8,873 nt of DNA, taken from the NCBI GenBank assembly GCA_023447015.1, contig JAEXPG010000357.1, positions 1 to 8,873 on the forward strand. The letters run 5' to 3'. Below are positions 1 to 6,231 of this stretch, one piece after another (the first letter of the stretch is position 1; the number at the start of each line of letters is the position of its first letter). The notes beneath the pieces were generated by a model. That model was not told where the DNA came from. It made no database searches and saw only the letters and a program-made list of their open reading frames with translations. The position numbers and the translations under genes were made by a program. This DNA comes from Verrucomicrobiota bacterium. Lineage in GTDB: Bacteria > Verrucomicrobiota > Verrucomicrobiia > Opitutales > Opitutaceae.

Positions 1-458
1 GCACGGCTCCGGCGGTGCCGCTGCTCGCGCTCACGTGCTGCCAACTCGCGCTGGCGACGATGGCGGCGTTTGCCGGCGTGTGGCTGTGGCGCCGCGCCCG
101 CGGCGCCGGAGTGCGCCGGGCGCCCACCTGGGACTGCGGCTATGCCGTGCCGACGGCGCGGATGCAGTACACCGCCGGCTCCTTCGCCGCGACGATCGTC
201 GAGTGGTTCGACTGGATCCTGCGCCCGGCGCGGCACGAGCATGCGCTCGGGCCCGAGGAGCCGTTCCCGGCGGTCGCGCGGCGCGAGTCGCACACGCCCG
301 AGACGGTCTTGGAGCAGGTGGTCGCGCCGGTCGGTGCGGCGGTGTTGCGCGTCTCCTCCGCCGTCCGCCGGCTCCAGCACGGCCGGATGCAGGCCTACAT
401 CCTCTACCTCGTCCTCGGCGTCGCCGCGCTGGCGCTGCTGGTGCTGGGCGGCGGGTGA
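1..458 (+). CDS. hyfB: HyfB-like proton-translocating subunit, C-terminal part (5' end outside window)
   Basis: The frame is open from base 3 with no stop, so this is the 3' end of a gene that starts upstream; the GTG at 15 is an internal codon, not a start. About 151 residues are visible. They contain the C-terminal HyfB/HycC signature TWDCGYAVPTARMQYTAGSF, a PETVLEQVVAPVG stretch, the RRLQHGRMQAYILYLV motif and a final hydrophobic helix. The same elements occur in the same order at the end of the complete hyfB at 3285-5246, with more than half of residues alike by eye, so the two are paralogs. HyfB subunits are NuoL/M/N-type antiporter-like membrane proteins that move ions in group 4 hydrogenases and related complexes. 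Only the C-terminal extension is visible, so the ion-channel residues cannot be judged, nor whether this copy belongs to a second complete hyf operon upstream. Confidence 0.88.
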   Translation, partial: TAPAVPLLALTCCQLALATMAAFAGVWLWRRARGAGVRRAPTWDCGYAVPTARMQYTAGSFAATIVEWFDWILRPARHEHALGPEEPFPAVARRESHTPETVLEQVVAPVGAAVLRVSSAVRRLQHGRMQAYILYLVLGVAALALLVLGGG

Positions 459-478
459 GTACCCAGAGTTTTGATCCA

Positions 479-1045
479 ATGATGAAACCGCTCCTGTTAC
501 TCGCTCTTGCACTGCTGATCCCGGCGGCCTTCGGTTACCTGCCGGCAGAGCCCCGGCCCATGGCGGCGGCGAGCCCGGAGGGGTTGTACCTGGTTCGCCT
601 TGTGCCGGCGACCCAAGAGGAAAGGCCGATGGTTTCGGTCTATCAACGGACCACCGACGGCGTGCGCTATGAGAAGGTCCGCGAGTTTCCGTTGGCCGGT
701 GGCGACGGGGCCGTCGCCGTTTTCGTCACGGACACCGGCGACGTCTACACGTTCTGCGATTGGGTCGGCGACCGGAAGCATGCGGTCGCGTTCCGCTATC
801 CGGCCGAGGGCGGGCGACCGAAACGGTACTCGATGCGCGATCTGCTCCCGGCGTCGCAATTGGAGGAGCTTGCGCGGATCCCCCGGAGCAGAGCGCCGCT
901 CCGATGGCGGAGGGAAGGACCGTATTGGGTTGGCGGGAAGAACGCCCTCGTCGGCGTGCTGGTCGTGCCCGATGTCTTGGGCGGGGCGATCGCCTTCAAC
1001 GGTGAAACGGTGGAGTACGAGTCGCCTGAGAAGCGGAAGCCGTGA
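479..1045 (+). CDS. Secreted hypothetical protein with N-terminal signal peptide
   Basis: The reading frame begins with two adjacent in-frame ATGs (479 and 482), 20 bases after the upstream HyfB stop, and encodes 187-188 residues. No convincing Shine-Dalgarno sequence precedes it. From the second ATG the protein starts MKPLLLLALALLIPAAFG, a Lys followed by a hydrophobic core and small residues, which is a typical Sec signal peptide; no lipobox cysteine is present. The mature part alternates hydrophobic and polar residues as in beta strands (SPEGLYLVRLVPA; GDVYTFCDWVGDRKHAVAFRY) and then has RYSMRDLLP and an RSRAPLRW segment. From memory this resembles uncharacterised exported proteins of Planctomycetes/Verrucomicrobia with a 'fDNW...vvvyd..G...r.y.l.dLL' pattern, but I cannot verify that. 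It could share a transcript with the upstream hyfB-like gene. No function is assigned. Confidence 0.7.
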   Translation: MMKPLLLLALALLIPAAFGYLPAEPRPMAAASPEGLYLVRLVPATQEERPMVSVYQRTTDGVRYEKVREFPLAGGDGAVAVFVTDTGDVYTFCDWVGDRKHAVAFRYPAEGGRPKRYSMRDLLPASQLEELARIPRSRAPLRWRREGPYWVGGKNALVGVLVVPDVLGGAIAFNGETVEYESPEKRKP

Positions 1046-1051
1046 CTGGTT

Positions 1052-1165
1052 TCACCGCCCGACGAGCTTGCGGACCTCGGCCCTGACTTCCTTGCCCCGA
1101 ATGCCCCGCCTTCTTTCCGCCCGCTGCGCCTCCTGCAATGCCACGCGTGTAGTTGAAGACACCCC
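1052..1165 (-). other. In-frame coding-like tail after the ATPase stop codon
   Basis: On the minus strand the ATPase frame stays open for 37 codons past its TAG (1166-1168) and ends at a TGA (1052-1054). The conceptual peptide includes ALQEAQRAERRRGIRGKEVR followed by AEVRKLVGR. It is rich in Glu, Lys and Arg, and most third codon positions are G or C, as in real genes of this DNA. It could be the lost C-terminus of a longer ATPase, the remnant of a deleted neighbour, a small GTG-started gene, or chance. No ribosome binding site is visible. The rest of this convergent gap (1046-1165) shows no clear hairpin terminator. Confidence 0.3.
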
Positions 1166-2263
1166 CTAGGCGGAGTTGGCCTCGACCCAGCGCTTCAGGA
1201 AGGGACTGTCGAAGACGACCCCGTTGGGCGTGCGCACGAGAATCTGCCGGTCGAGCAGGCGCTCCATGGCGGTCTGGGCGGTCGAGGCCGACTTGATGCC
1301 GAAGGCGCGCAGGGTCGCGGCGGCGGTCGGCGGCCGGCCGGCGGCGAGGGCGCGCAGCAGGTTGCGCTGGGCGAGGGCGAGATCGGCCCAGCGGGCGGTG
1401 AACTCGCCGTTGAGCTCGTGCAGCGCGATCGTGTCGAGCGCGGCGGCCACCGGGTCCTTCGCGGCGCGCATCGCGGCGATGTCGAAGGTGACCTTGGCCA
1501 GGCGGACGATGTCGCCGGTGCACGGGCCGGCGGCGGCGACGACCGCGGCGCCGAACGCCGCGCCGCTGAGCCCACCGGTGCGGGCGCGGCGGTCGATCCA
1601 TTTCGCCAGGTGCTCCGGCGGGATCGGCCCGACCTCCAGCTGCTGCAGCTGCTTGAAGAAGGCGGCGCCGGGCTCGTTCATCCAGACGACGAGGCGCTGG
1701 TCGGAGCCGGAGAAGACGTAGTTGAGGTTGCGGTGCTCCTGCATGATGCCACGGAGCTTCCAGTCGATCCGCTCGTCGGCCATCGTGCGCAGCTCCTGGA
1801 ACTCGTCGAGGCAGACGGTCCAGGCGGAGTCCTCGTCGCCGGCGCGGGCGTCGAGGTAGTTGAGCACCTGCTCGAGGGACTGGGCGGTCGCCTCGGTGCG
1901 GAAGTCGCCGGAGAGGGTGAGCTTGCCGCCGGTGAGCGTGACGGCTTTGAAGTGGCGCTTGGCGAGGTCGACGGCGCGCTCGAGCAGCCCCTTCTTCACC
2001 TCGGGCGCGGCGTCGAGCAGCTTGCGCGCGACCTCGGAGAGGTCGGCGGCCTTCGAGATGTCGACGTAGACGAAGGCGCCGCGCGTGGTCGCGGCGGCGT
2101 GCTTGAGGATGGAGGTCTTGCCCATGCGGCGGCGGCCATGGACGAGCAGGCGGCGGCCGCGCTGGCGCAGGAAGGCGGTGAGCTGGGGCAGTAGCTCCTC
2201 GCGGTCGGTGAAGGACCACTGGTCGCTCGGCCGCTCGAAATAGAAGGGGTTGATCGCCTGCAT
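1166..2263 (-). CDS. Archaeal-type AAA/STAND family ATPase
   Basis: This 365-residue protein has the features of the archaeal ATPase family (Pfam ATPase_2). The N-terminus carries the lead-in NPFYFERPSDQWSFTDREEL. A Walker A loop GRRRMGKT lies at residues 43-50, a Walker B TVCLDEFQE at about 149-157 with the DE pair 153-154, and a sensor-1-like YVFSGSD at 182-188. The region after about 210 is an alpha-helical lid, and the last ~65 residues look like a winged helix (FGIKSASTAQTAMERLLDRQ, then a beta hairpin LVRTPNGVVF). Such proteins bind and hydrolyse ATP; roles in the family range from DNA-linked functions to STAND-type signalling, and no specific role follows from the sequence. ATG at 2263 is chosen because the family's N-terminal motif starts directly after it; no Shine-Dalgarno is present. 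It is transcribed opposite to all other genes here and sits alone, which suggests an inserted accessory gene. Its base composition is not obviously foreign. Confidence 0.85.
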   Translation of the reverse strand: MQAINPFYFERPSDQWSFTDREELLPQLTAFLRQRGRRLLVHGRRRMGKTSILKHAAATTRGAFVYVDISKAADLSEVARKLLDAAPEVKKGLLERAVDLAKRHFKAVTLTGGKLTLSGDFRTEATAQSLEQVLNYLDARAGDEDSAWTVCLDEFQELRTMADERIDWKLRGIMQEHRNLNYVFSGSDQRLVVWMNEPGAAFFKQLQQLEVGPIPPEHLAKWIDRRARTGGLSGAAFGAAVVAAAGPCTGDIVRLAKVTFDIAAMRAAKDPVAAALDTIALHELNGEFTARWADLALAQRNLLRALAAGRPPTAAATLRAFGIKSASTAQTAMERLLDRQILVRTPNGVVFDSPFLKRWVEANSA

Positions 2264-2277
2264 GCGGGGGAGGATTG

Positions 2278-2319
2278 CGGCGAACGCCGTTACGTCAAGT
2301 GGCGTAACGGCGTTTGCCG
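2278..2319. repeat. 17-bp inverted repeat with 8-bp spacer upstream of the ATPase gene
   Basis: The arms are 2278-2294 and 2303-2319, identical as inverted copies at 16 of 17 positions. The inner 12 bp (AACGCCGTTACG against CGTAACGGCGTT) are perfect, and the spacer is TCAAGTGG. The near edge lies 14 bp before the ATPase start codon on the minus strand. This position fits an operator for an autoregulator or a hairpin in the ATPase 5' leader. No T-tract follows on either strand, so it does not look like an intrinsic terminator. Confidence 0.75.
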
Positions 2320-2414
2320 TAGTTGGGGCGGCCCGGTGTCGGGACGGCCGCGACGGGCGGCGCGGGACTGGCTCTCGTCGGAGAACGGCGACCGGAAATT
2401 CCGCCGATTCCGGC

Positions 2415-2444
2415 CTGACATTTCGCGGCGGCGGTCTCTAGACT
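2415..2444 (+). promoter_or_regulatory. Probable sigma-70-type promoter for the HTH-EIIA gene
   Basis: CTGACA (2415-2420) matches five of six positions of the -35 consensus, and TAGACT (2439-2444) matches four of six positions of the -10 consensus, with an 18-bp spacer. Transcription would begin near 2451, giving a leader of about 30 bases before the ATG at 2480. A dyad, CCGGAA-N10-TTCCGG (2392-2413), abuts the -35 element on the upstream side, where an activator site would be expected. Confidence 0.5.
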
Positions 2445-2479
2445 GCGCGCGTTCGCTCACCCCACCTCGTAGTCGAGAC

Positions 2480-3187
2480 ATGTACCTCAACATTATCCAG
2501 ATCGCCGAGTCGTTCGGTGTCGCGGAGGAAGTCGTGGAACGCTGGGTTCGCGATGAGGGCCTGCCCTTCACGCCGGACCGCGACCGCAAGCTGTTTGACC
2601 GGACGCAGGTCGCCAACTGGGCCGCGGCGCGCGGCCTGGCCGCCCAGGCGGGGTTTCTCGCCCCGGCGACGTCCAGCGTGGGGGCCGGCGGCGGCGTGAC
2701 CGCCCTGCTGCGCGCCGGCCGGATCTGGCGCGACGTGCCGCCGGCAGAGGTCGGTGCGGTGCTGGAGCGGATTGTCGCGGCGCTTCCCGGCGCGACCCCG
2801 CCGATCCGCGAGATGGTGGCGCAGCGGCTGCGCGCGCCGGGCGGCGTGGTGATCGCCCCCGTGGGCGGCTGCTTCGCGCTGCCCCATCCGGCGAACCGCA
2901 TCGCGCTTGGGCGCGACTCCGGCACGGTGGCGCTGCTCCTGTTGGCGGAGCCGTATCCGTTGCCCGAGCCGCCGCCGGACGAGGTTCCGGTGACGCGGAT
3001 GTTCTTCTTCATCGCACCATCGCCGCGGGCGCATCTCGATCTGCTCGGCCGGCTCAGCCGCCTGCTCATGCGGCCGAACGGGCGCGAGTCGATCCGGCAG
3101 GGCGCACCGGACGAGGCGATCCTCACAGCCATCGCCGCGGCCGAGGCCGCGGCGGGCTCGGCGGCGGCGGGAGCGGTCAAACCGTGA
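2480..3187 (+). CDS. Helix-turn-helix protein fused to a PTS EIIA type-2 (fructose/nitrogen-type) domain
   Basis: The protein has 235 residues from ATG 2480. That start follows a plausible promoter by about 30 bases; in-frame ATGs further upstream would put arginine-rich, non-coding-like sequence at the N-terminus. Residues 1-55 look like a MerR/excisionase-type DNA-binding domain (IIQIAESFGVAEEVVERWVR, then KLFDRTQVANWAA). A Gly/Ala linker (about 60-72) leads to an EIIA domain from about 73 to 215, starting VTALLRAGRIWRDVP. It keeps the phospho-acceptor context GGCFALPHPANR with His136, and a second histidine, His185, in APSPRAHLDLLGRL, as in active EIIA-Fru/PtsN proteins. EIIA domains accept phosphate from HPr or NPr. 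With a DNA-binding domain attached, the likely role is phosphorylation-responsive regulation rather than sugar uptake. It lies 97 bp before hyfB in the same direction, so the hyf operon is the obvious target; that link is inferred. Confidence 0.8.
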   Translation: MYLNIIQIAESFGVAEEVVERWVRDEGLPFTPDRDRKLFDRTQVANWAAARGLAAQAGFLAPATSSVGAGGGVTALLRAGRIWRDVPPAEVGAVLERIVAALPGATPPIREMVAQRLRAPGGVVIAPVGGCFALPHPANRIALGRDSGTVALLLLAEPYPLPEPPPDEVPVTRMFFFIAPSPRAHLDLLGRLSRLLMRPNGRESIRQGAPDEAILTAIAAAEAAAGSAAAGAVKP

Positions 3188-3204
3188 AGAACGGTCTCGT
3201 AGGT

Positions 3205-3258
3205 GACGGGGCGCCGCGCGCCCGTCGGTCGTTCTCGCGTGGCGACCCGCTGGGCGGG
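3205..3258 (+). promoter_or_regulatory. Two GC-rich hairpins in the gap before hyfB
   Basis: The 97-bp gap between the HTH-EIIA gene and hyfB can form two stems. GACGGG (3205-3210) pairs with CCCGTC (3221-3226), extended by CGC/GCG (3212-3214 and 3218-3220) around a bulged G at 3211. CCCGC (3246-3250) pairs with GCGGG (3254-3258) over a 3-base loop and is itself enclosed by CTCGCG (3234-3239) and CGCGAG (3260-3265). No T-tract follows. These could affect read-through or mRNA stability, but GC-rich DNA yields such stems easily. Confidence 0.3.
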
Positions 3259-3284
3259 GCGCGAGCCGGGCGGAGAGCCGCATC

Positions 3285-5246
3285 ATGATCGTCAGTGCGT
3301 TACTCTCGACCGCGGCGGTGGGACTGCTCGGCGGGGCGGTGTTGGGCCGGAGCCATCCGCGGCTCTGGCTTGGCGCGACCCTCGTCTCGTGCGCGGCGCT
3401 GCTCGGCGCGGCGCTGGCGGTGTCGACCGGCGCCGCGCCGACGTGGGACTGGTGCGGCACGGTTGCGCTCGGCGGCGAGAAACCGCAGCTGCGGCTGGAT
3501 GCGCTCAGCGCGCTGTTTCTCGCCCTGGTGGCGGTGGTGGGCGGCGCGGCCGCGGCCTACTCGCGCGGCTACTGGAGCGACCGGGAGTATCCGCGCTCGG
3601 CGGGCCGGGGCCGGTGCTGGTGGAGCGTGCTGCTGGCGATGCTCGCGCTGGTGCTCGTCTCGGCCAACGGCCTCTACTTCCTTTTCGGCTGGGAGCTGTT
3701 CACGGTGGCGGCGTTTTTCCTGATCCTGCTCGAGAGCCGGGGGCGCAAGGTCCGCGCGGCGGCCTGGCTGTACCTCGCGGCATCGCATGTGGGCACGCTC
3801 TGCCTCTTCGCGTTCTTCGCGCTGCTGGCGGAGCGCAGTGGCGGTTGGGCGCTGGGCCCGCAGTTGCGCGCGGTCGCGGGGCTGACGCCGTTGTTCTGGC
3901 TCGTGCTGGCCGGCTTCGGGGTGAAGGCCGGCCTGTTCCCTCTGCACGTCTGGCTACCGAGTGCGCACGCCAACGCCCCGAGCCACGTCTCGGCGATCCT
4001 CTCCGGCGTGGCGGTGAAGATGGGCGTGTACGGCATCGTGCGTTTCAGCGGCTGGCTGGAGGTGCCGGCGGCGACGGGCTGGGTTGTCATCGCGCTGGGG
4101 GCCGTGGGCGCGCTCTGCGGCATCGCCTTCGCGTTCGCGCAGAACGACCTCAAGCGCCTGCTGGCCTACTGCACCGTGGAAAACATCGGCGTGATCCTCG
4201 TCGGCGTGGGGGCCGCGCTGCTGGGCGCCGCGCACGGCGACGCGCCGTGGGGCCGGCTCGCGCTGATCGGGGCGCTCCTGCATGTGTGGAACCACGGTCT
4301 CTTCAAGACGCTGCTGTTCTTCGGCGCGGGCGCGGTGGTGCACGCCACCGGCACGCGCGAGATGAGCCGGCTCGGCGGACTCTGGAAGACGATGCCGTGG
4401 ACGGCCGCGCTCTTCGCGCTCGGCGCACTGGCGGTCTCGAGCCTGCCGCCGTTCAACGGCTTCATCAGCGAGTGGCTCGTGTACCTCGGCCTCTTCGACG
4501 CCGGGATCGAGCACGGACCGGCCGCGTGGGCCGCGATGCCGGCGGTGATCGTGCTCGGCATGGCCGGGGCGCTCGCGCTGGCGAGCTTCGCCAAGGCGGG
4601 CGCGCTGGTCTTCTGCGGTGCGCCGCGCACCAAGCGCACGGCGCATGCGCACGAGTCCGGTCCGTGGATGCTCGGACCGATGCTGGTCGTCGGCGGGCTG
4701 TGCGTGGCGGTCGGTCTGGCGCCGGCGGCGCTCTGGCCGCTGGTGGCGCGGGCGGCGGGCGAGTGGCACCCGGCTTGGGCGGTGGCGGCGGAACACGCGC
4801 CAGCGTCGCTCTCGACGCTCGGGATCTTCAACTCCGTGCTCGCGCTGCTTGCCCTCGGGGCGGCGGTCCTCCTTTGGCGGCGCGCCCGGGGCAACGGGCT
4901 GGAGCGCAACCTGACCTGGGACTGCGGCTACGCGGCGCCGACCGCGCGCATGCAGTACACCGGCGGGTCGTTCGCCGGGATCGCCGCGGGCTGGTTCTTC
5001 TGGCTGCTGCAGCCCGAGCGCGCGATCCAGCGTCCGCGCGGGGCGCTGCCGGCCGGGGCGCGGCGGGTCGAGCGTGTGCCGGAGACGGTGCTGGAGAAGC
5101 TGATCGGTCCGGTGGGCGAGGGCGTGCTGCGGGTCTCGACCGCGGTGCGCCGGCTGCAGCACGGCCGGTTGCAGTACTACATCGTCTATCTGGTGGCCGG
5201 CCTGGCCGGGCTCGCGGCGCTGGTGCTGACCGGAGGTGGGCGATGA
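3285..5246 (+). CDS. hyfB: HyfB: hydrogenase-4 antiporter-like proton-translocating membrane subunit
   Basis: The protein has 653 residues, close to the roughly 670 of E. coli HyfB. A GGAG (3272-3275) nine bases before ATG 3285 supports the start. It is hydrophobic throughout, with many membrane helices, and carries the NuoL/M/N antiporter hallmarks: a membrane glutamate in FLFGWELFTVAAFF (Glu137), the lysine helix FGVKAGLFPLHVWLP (Lys214), SHVSAILSGVAVKMGVYGI (Lys245), the NDLKRLLAYCTVENIG segment (Lys289/290 region), HVWNHGLFKTLLFFGAG (His333, His337, Lys341) and SSLPPFNGFISEWL. The C-terminal extension with TWDCGYAAPTARMQYTGGSF marks it as HyfB/HycC type rather than a plain NuoL. These subunits move H+ or Na+ through the inner membrane, driven by electron transfer in the peripheral arm. 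It is the first hyf gene of this operon. Its stop codon overlaps a following ATG (ATGA at 5243). Confidence 0.93.
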   Translation: MIVSALLSTAAVGLLGGAVLGRSHPRLWLGATLVSCAALLGAALAVSTGAAPTWDWCGTVALGGEKPQLRLDALSALFLALVAVVGGAAAAYSRGYWSDREYPRSAGRGRCWWSVLLAMLALVLVSANGLYFLFGWELFTVAAFFLILLESRGRKVRAAAWLYLAASHVGTLCLFAFFALLAERSGGWALGPQLRAVAGLTPLFWLVLAGFGVKAGLFPLHVWLPSAHANAPSHVSAILSGVAVKMGVYGIVRFSGWLEVPAATGWVVIALGAVGALCGIAFAFAQNDLKRLLAYCTVENIGVILVGVGAALLGAAHGDAPWGRLALIGALLHVWNHGLFKTLLFFGAGAVVHATGTREMSRLGGLWKTMPWTAALFALGALAVSSLPPFNGFISEWLVYLGLFDAGIEHGPAAWAAMPAVIVLGMAGALALASFAKAGALVFCGAPRTKRTAHAHESGPWMLGPMLVVGGLCVAVGLAPAALWPLVARAAGEWHPAWAVAAEHAPASLSTLGIFNSVLALLALGAAVLLWRRARGNGLERNLTWDCGYAAPTARMQYTGGSFAGIAAGWFFWLLQPERAIQRPRGALPAGARRVERVPETVLEKLIGPVGEGVLRVSTAVRRLQHGRLQYYIVYLVAGLAGLAALVLTGGGR

Positions 5247-5326
5247 AACCCGTTCGTGGTCGGTGCGGCTGCGGGCGGGTGGTCCGGAGCGGCGGCGAAA
5301 GCTTCAGGAGGGAATTCTCATGCTGA
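5243..5326 (+). other. 27-codon reading frame bridging hyfB and hyfC
   Basis: An ATG at 5243 overlaps the hyfB stop (ATGA), and the frame ends at TGA 5324-5326. That stop lies inside the start of hyfC and overlaps hyfC's second ATG as TGATG. The 27-residue peptide is basic and begins MKPVRGRCGCGRVV. It may be a coupling leader that carries ribosomes from hyfB to hyfC across a 73-bp gap. No peptide function is claimed, and the chance of 27 open codons in DNA this GC-rich is high. Confidence 0.25.
5306..5311 (+). promoter_or_regulatory. Strong ribosome binding site for hyfC
   Basis: AGGAGG lies eight bases before ATG 5320 and fixes that codon as the hyfC start. It is the only perfect Shine-Dalgarno hexamer before any gene in the window. 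An ATG six bases further on (5326) is spaced less well from it. Confidence 0.8.
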
Positions 5327-6231
5327 TGACACTCCTCGACATGGTGCTGCGGTTGACGGCGTGGTTGCTGCTCGCGCCGTTGCTGCCCGGCATCATCAAC
5401 AAGGTGAAGGCGTGGGTCGCGGGCCGGCGCGGGCCGCCGGTGCTGCAGCTCTACTACGACCTCGCGCGCCTCTGGAAGAAGGGCGTGGTGCTGAGCACGC
5501 TCGCCTCGCCGGGCTTCGTCGCCGCGCCCGCGGTGGCGTGGGTGGCGATCGTCGGCGCGGCGCTGCTGCTGCCGCTCGGGCCGGCGGGGGCGGGCGTGAG
5601 TTTCCGCGGCGATGTGCTGCTGCTGATCTACCTGCTGGCGCTGGCGCGGTTCTGCACGGTGTGGGCGGCGCTGGAGACCGGGTCGGCCTTCGAGGGCATG
5701 GGTTCGGTGCGCGAGGTGAGCTACGCGGTGCTGACCGAGGCCGCGATCCTCGCCGCGGTGCTCTCGCTCTGCGTGCACAACGGCGGGCTTTCGCTTGTGT
5801 CGATCCTCGCGCCCTCGGCCGGCGCCGGCGCCGCGCTGCTCGCCGCGGGGTTGTTCATCGTGCTGCTCGCGGAGAACTGCCGGGTGCCGTTCGACGACCC
5901 GAACACCCACCTCGAGCTGACCATGATCCATGAGGCGATGATCCTCGACCACAGCGGCCCGCCGCTGGCGGCGATCCTCCACGGGGCCTCGGTGAAGCTG
6001 CTGCTGTTCTCCGTGCTGCTTGTGCAGGCGGTGCTGCCGATCGGCGAGTTCGGGACGCTGGCGGCCGGCGGGGTGCTGGCGGGCGGCGTGCTGGCGACGA
6101 CCGTGGGCGTGGGCCTGGTCGAGTCGCTGCTGGCGCGGTTCGCCTTCAAACAGGTGCCGTTCCTGCTGACGCTCGCGTTTCTCCTCTGTCTGTTCGCGTT
6201 GCTGGTGGCCTGGAAAGGCGGTGCGGCATGA
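5320..6231 (+). CDS. hyfC: HyfC: NuoH-like membrane anchor subunit
   Basis: The protein has 303 residues (E. coli HyfC about 315) from ATG 5320, chosen because of the AGGAGG eight bases before it; an upstream in-frame ATG at 5236 would add an arginine-rich, unlikely N-terminus. The NuoH/HyfC/HycD signature is clear. LLAPLLPGIINKVKAWVAGR (about 17-36) is followed by the cytoplasmic loop QLYYDLARLWKKG. GSAFEGMGSVREVSYAV at 121-137 precedes a TM glutamate (Glu140). At about 185-212 lies the acidic loop AENCRVPFDDPNTHLELTMI with HEAMILDHS following. This subunit anchors the peripheral arm to the membrane near the terminal Fe-S cluster and takes part in coupling electron transfer to ion movement. 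About eight membrane helices are apparent. Its stop overlaps an ATG (6228), but the next conserved gene is hyfE, 166 bp on; hyfD, which lies here in E. coli, is absent. Confidence 0.93.
   Translation: MLMTLLDMVLRLTAWLLLAPLLPGIINKVKAWVAGRRGPPVLQLYYDLARLWKKGVVLSTLASPGFVAAPAVAWVAIVGAALLLPLGPAGAGVSFRGDVLLLIYLLALARFCTVWAALETGSAFEGMGSVREVSYAVLTEAAILAAVLSLCVHNGGLSLVSILAPSAGAGAALLAAGLFIVLLAENCRVPFDDPNTHLELTMIHEAMILDHSGPPLAAILHGASVKLLLFSVLLVQAVLPIGEFGTLAAGGVLAGGVLATTVGVGLVESLLARFAFKQVPFLLTLAFLLCLFALLVAWKGGAA

Noticed and set aside
15..17. GTG at 15 as a true start of a short hyfB-like gene
   Set aside because: The frame is open to the window edge, there is no ribosome binding site, and the sequence is the tail of a much longer family.
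35..478. Long arginine/alanine-rich frame running from 35 into the secreted-protein gene
   Set aside because: It is the overlapping shadow of the hyfB-like 3' end. Only the part from 479 has a signal peptide and normal composition.
1000..1057. Inverted repeat CGGTGAAAC (1000-1008) / GTTTCACCG (1049-1057) as terminator of the secreted-protein gene
   Set aside because: The stem is 9 bp with a 40-base loop, half of it lies inside the gene, and no T-tract follows.
996..2219. 407-codon minus-strand frame overlapping the ATPase
   Set aside because: It is very rich in Arg, Pro and Ala with no domain pattern, while the other minus-strand frame carries Walker A, Walker B and sensor motifs.
3188..3284. 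Sigma-54 (-24/-12) promoter before hyfB, as in E. coli hyf
   Set aside because: No TGGCAC-N5-TTGC-like element could be found; the nearest TGGC at 3240 has no matching GC-containing -12 box.
3954..5162. Long minus-strand frames opposite hyfB (and similar ones opposite hyfC and hyfF)
   Set aside because: They are GC-driven antisense frames with Arg/His/Gln-rich composition. The plus-strand proteins have clear family signatures.
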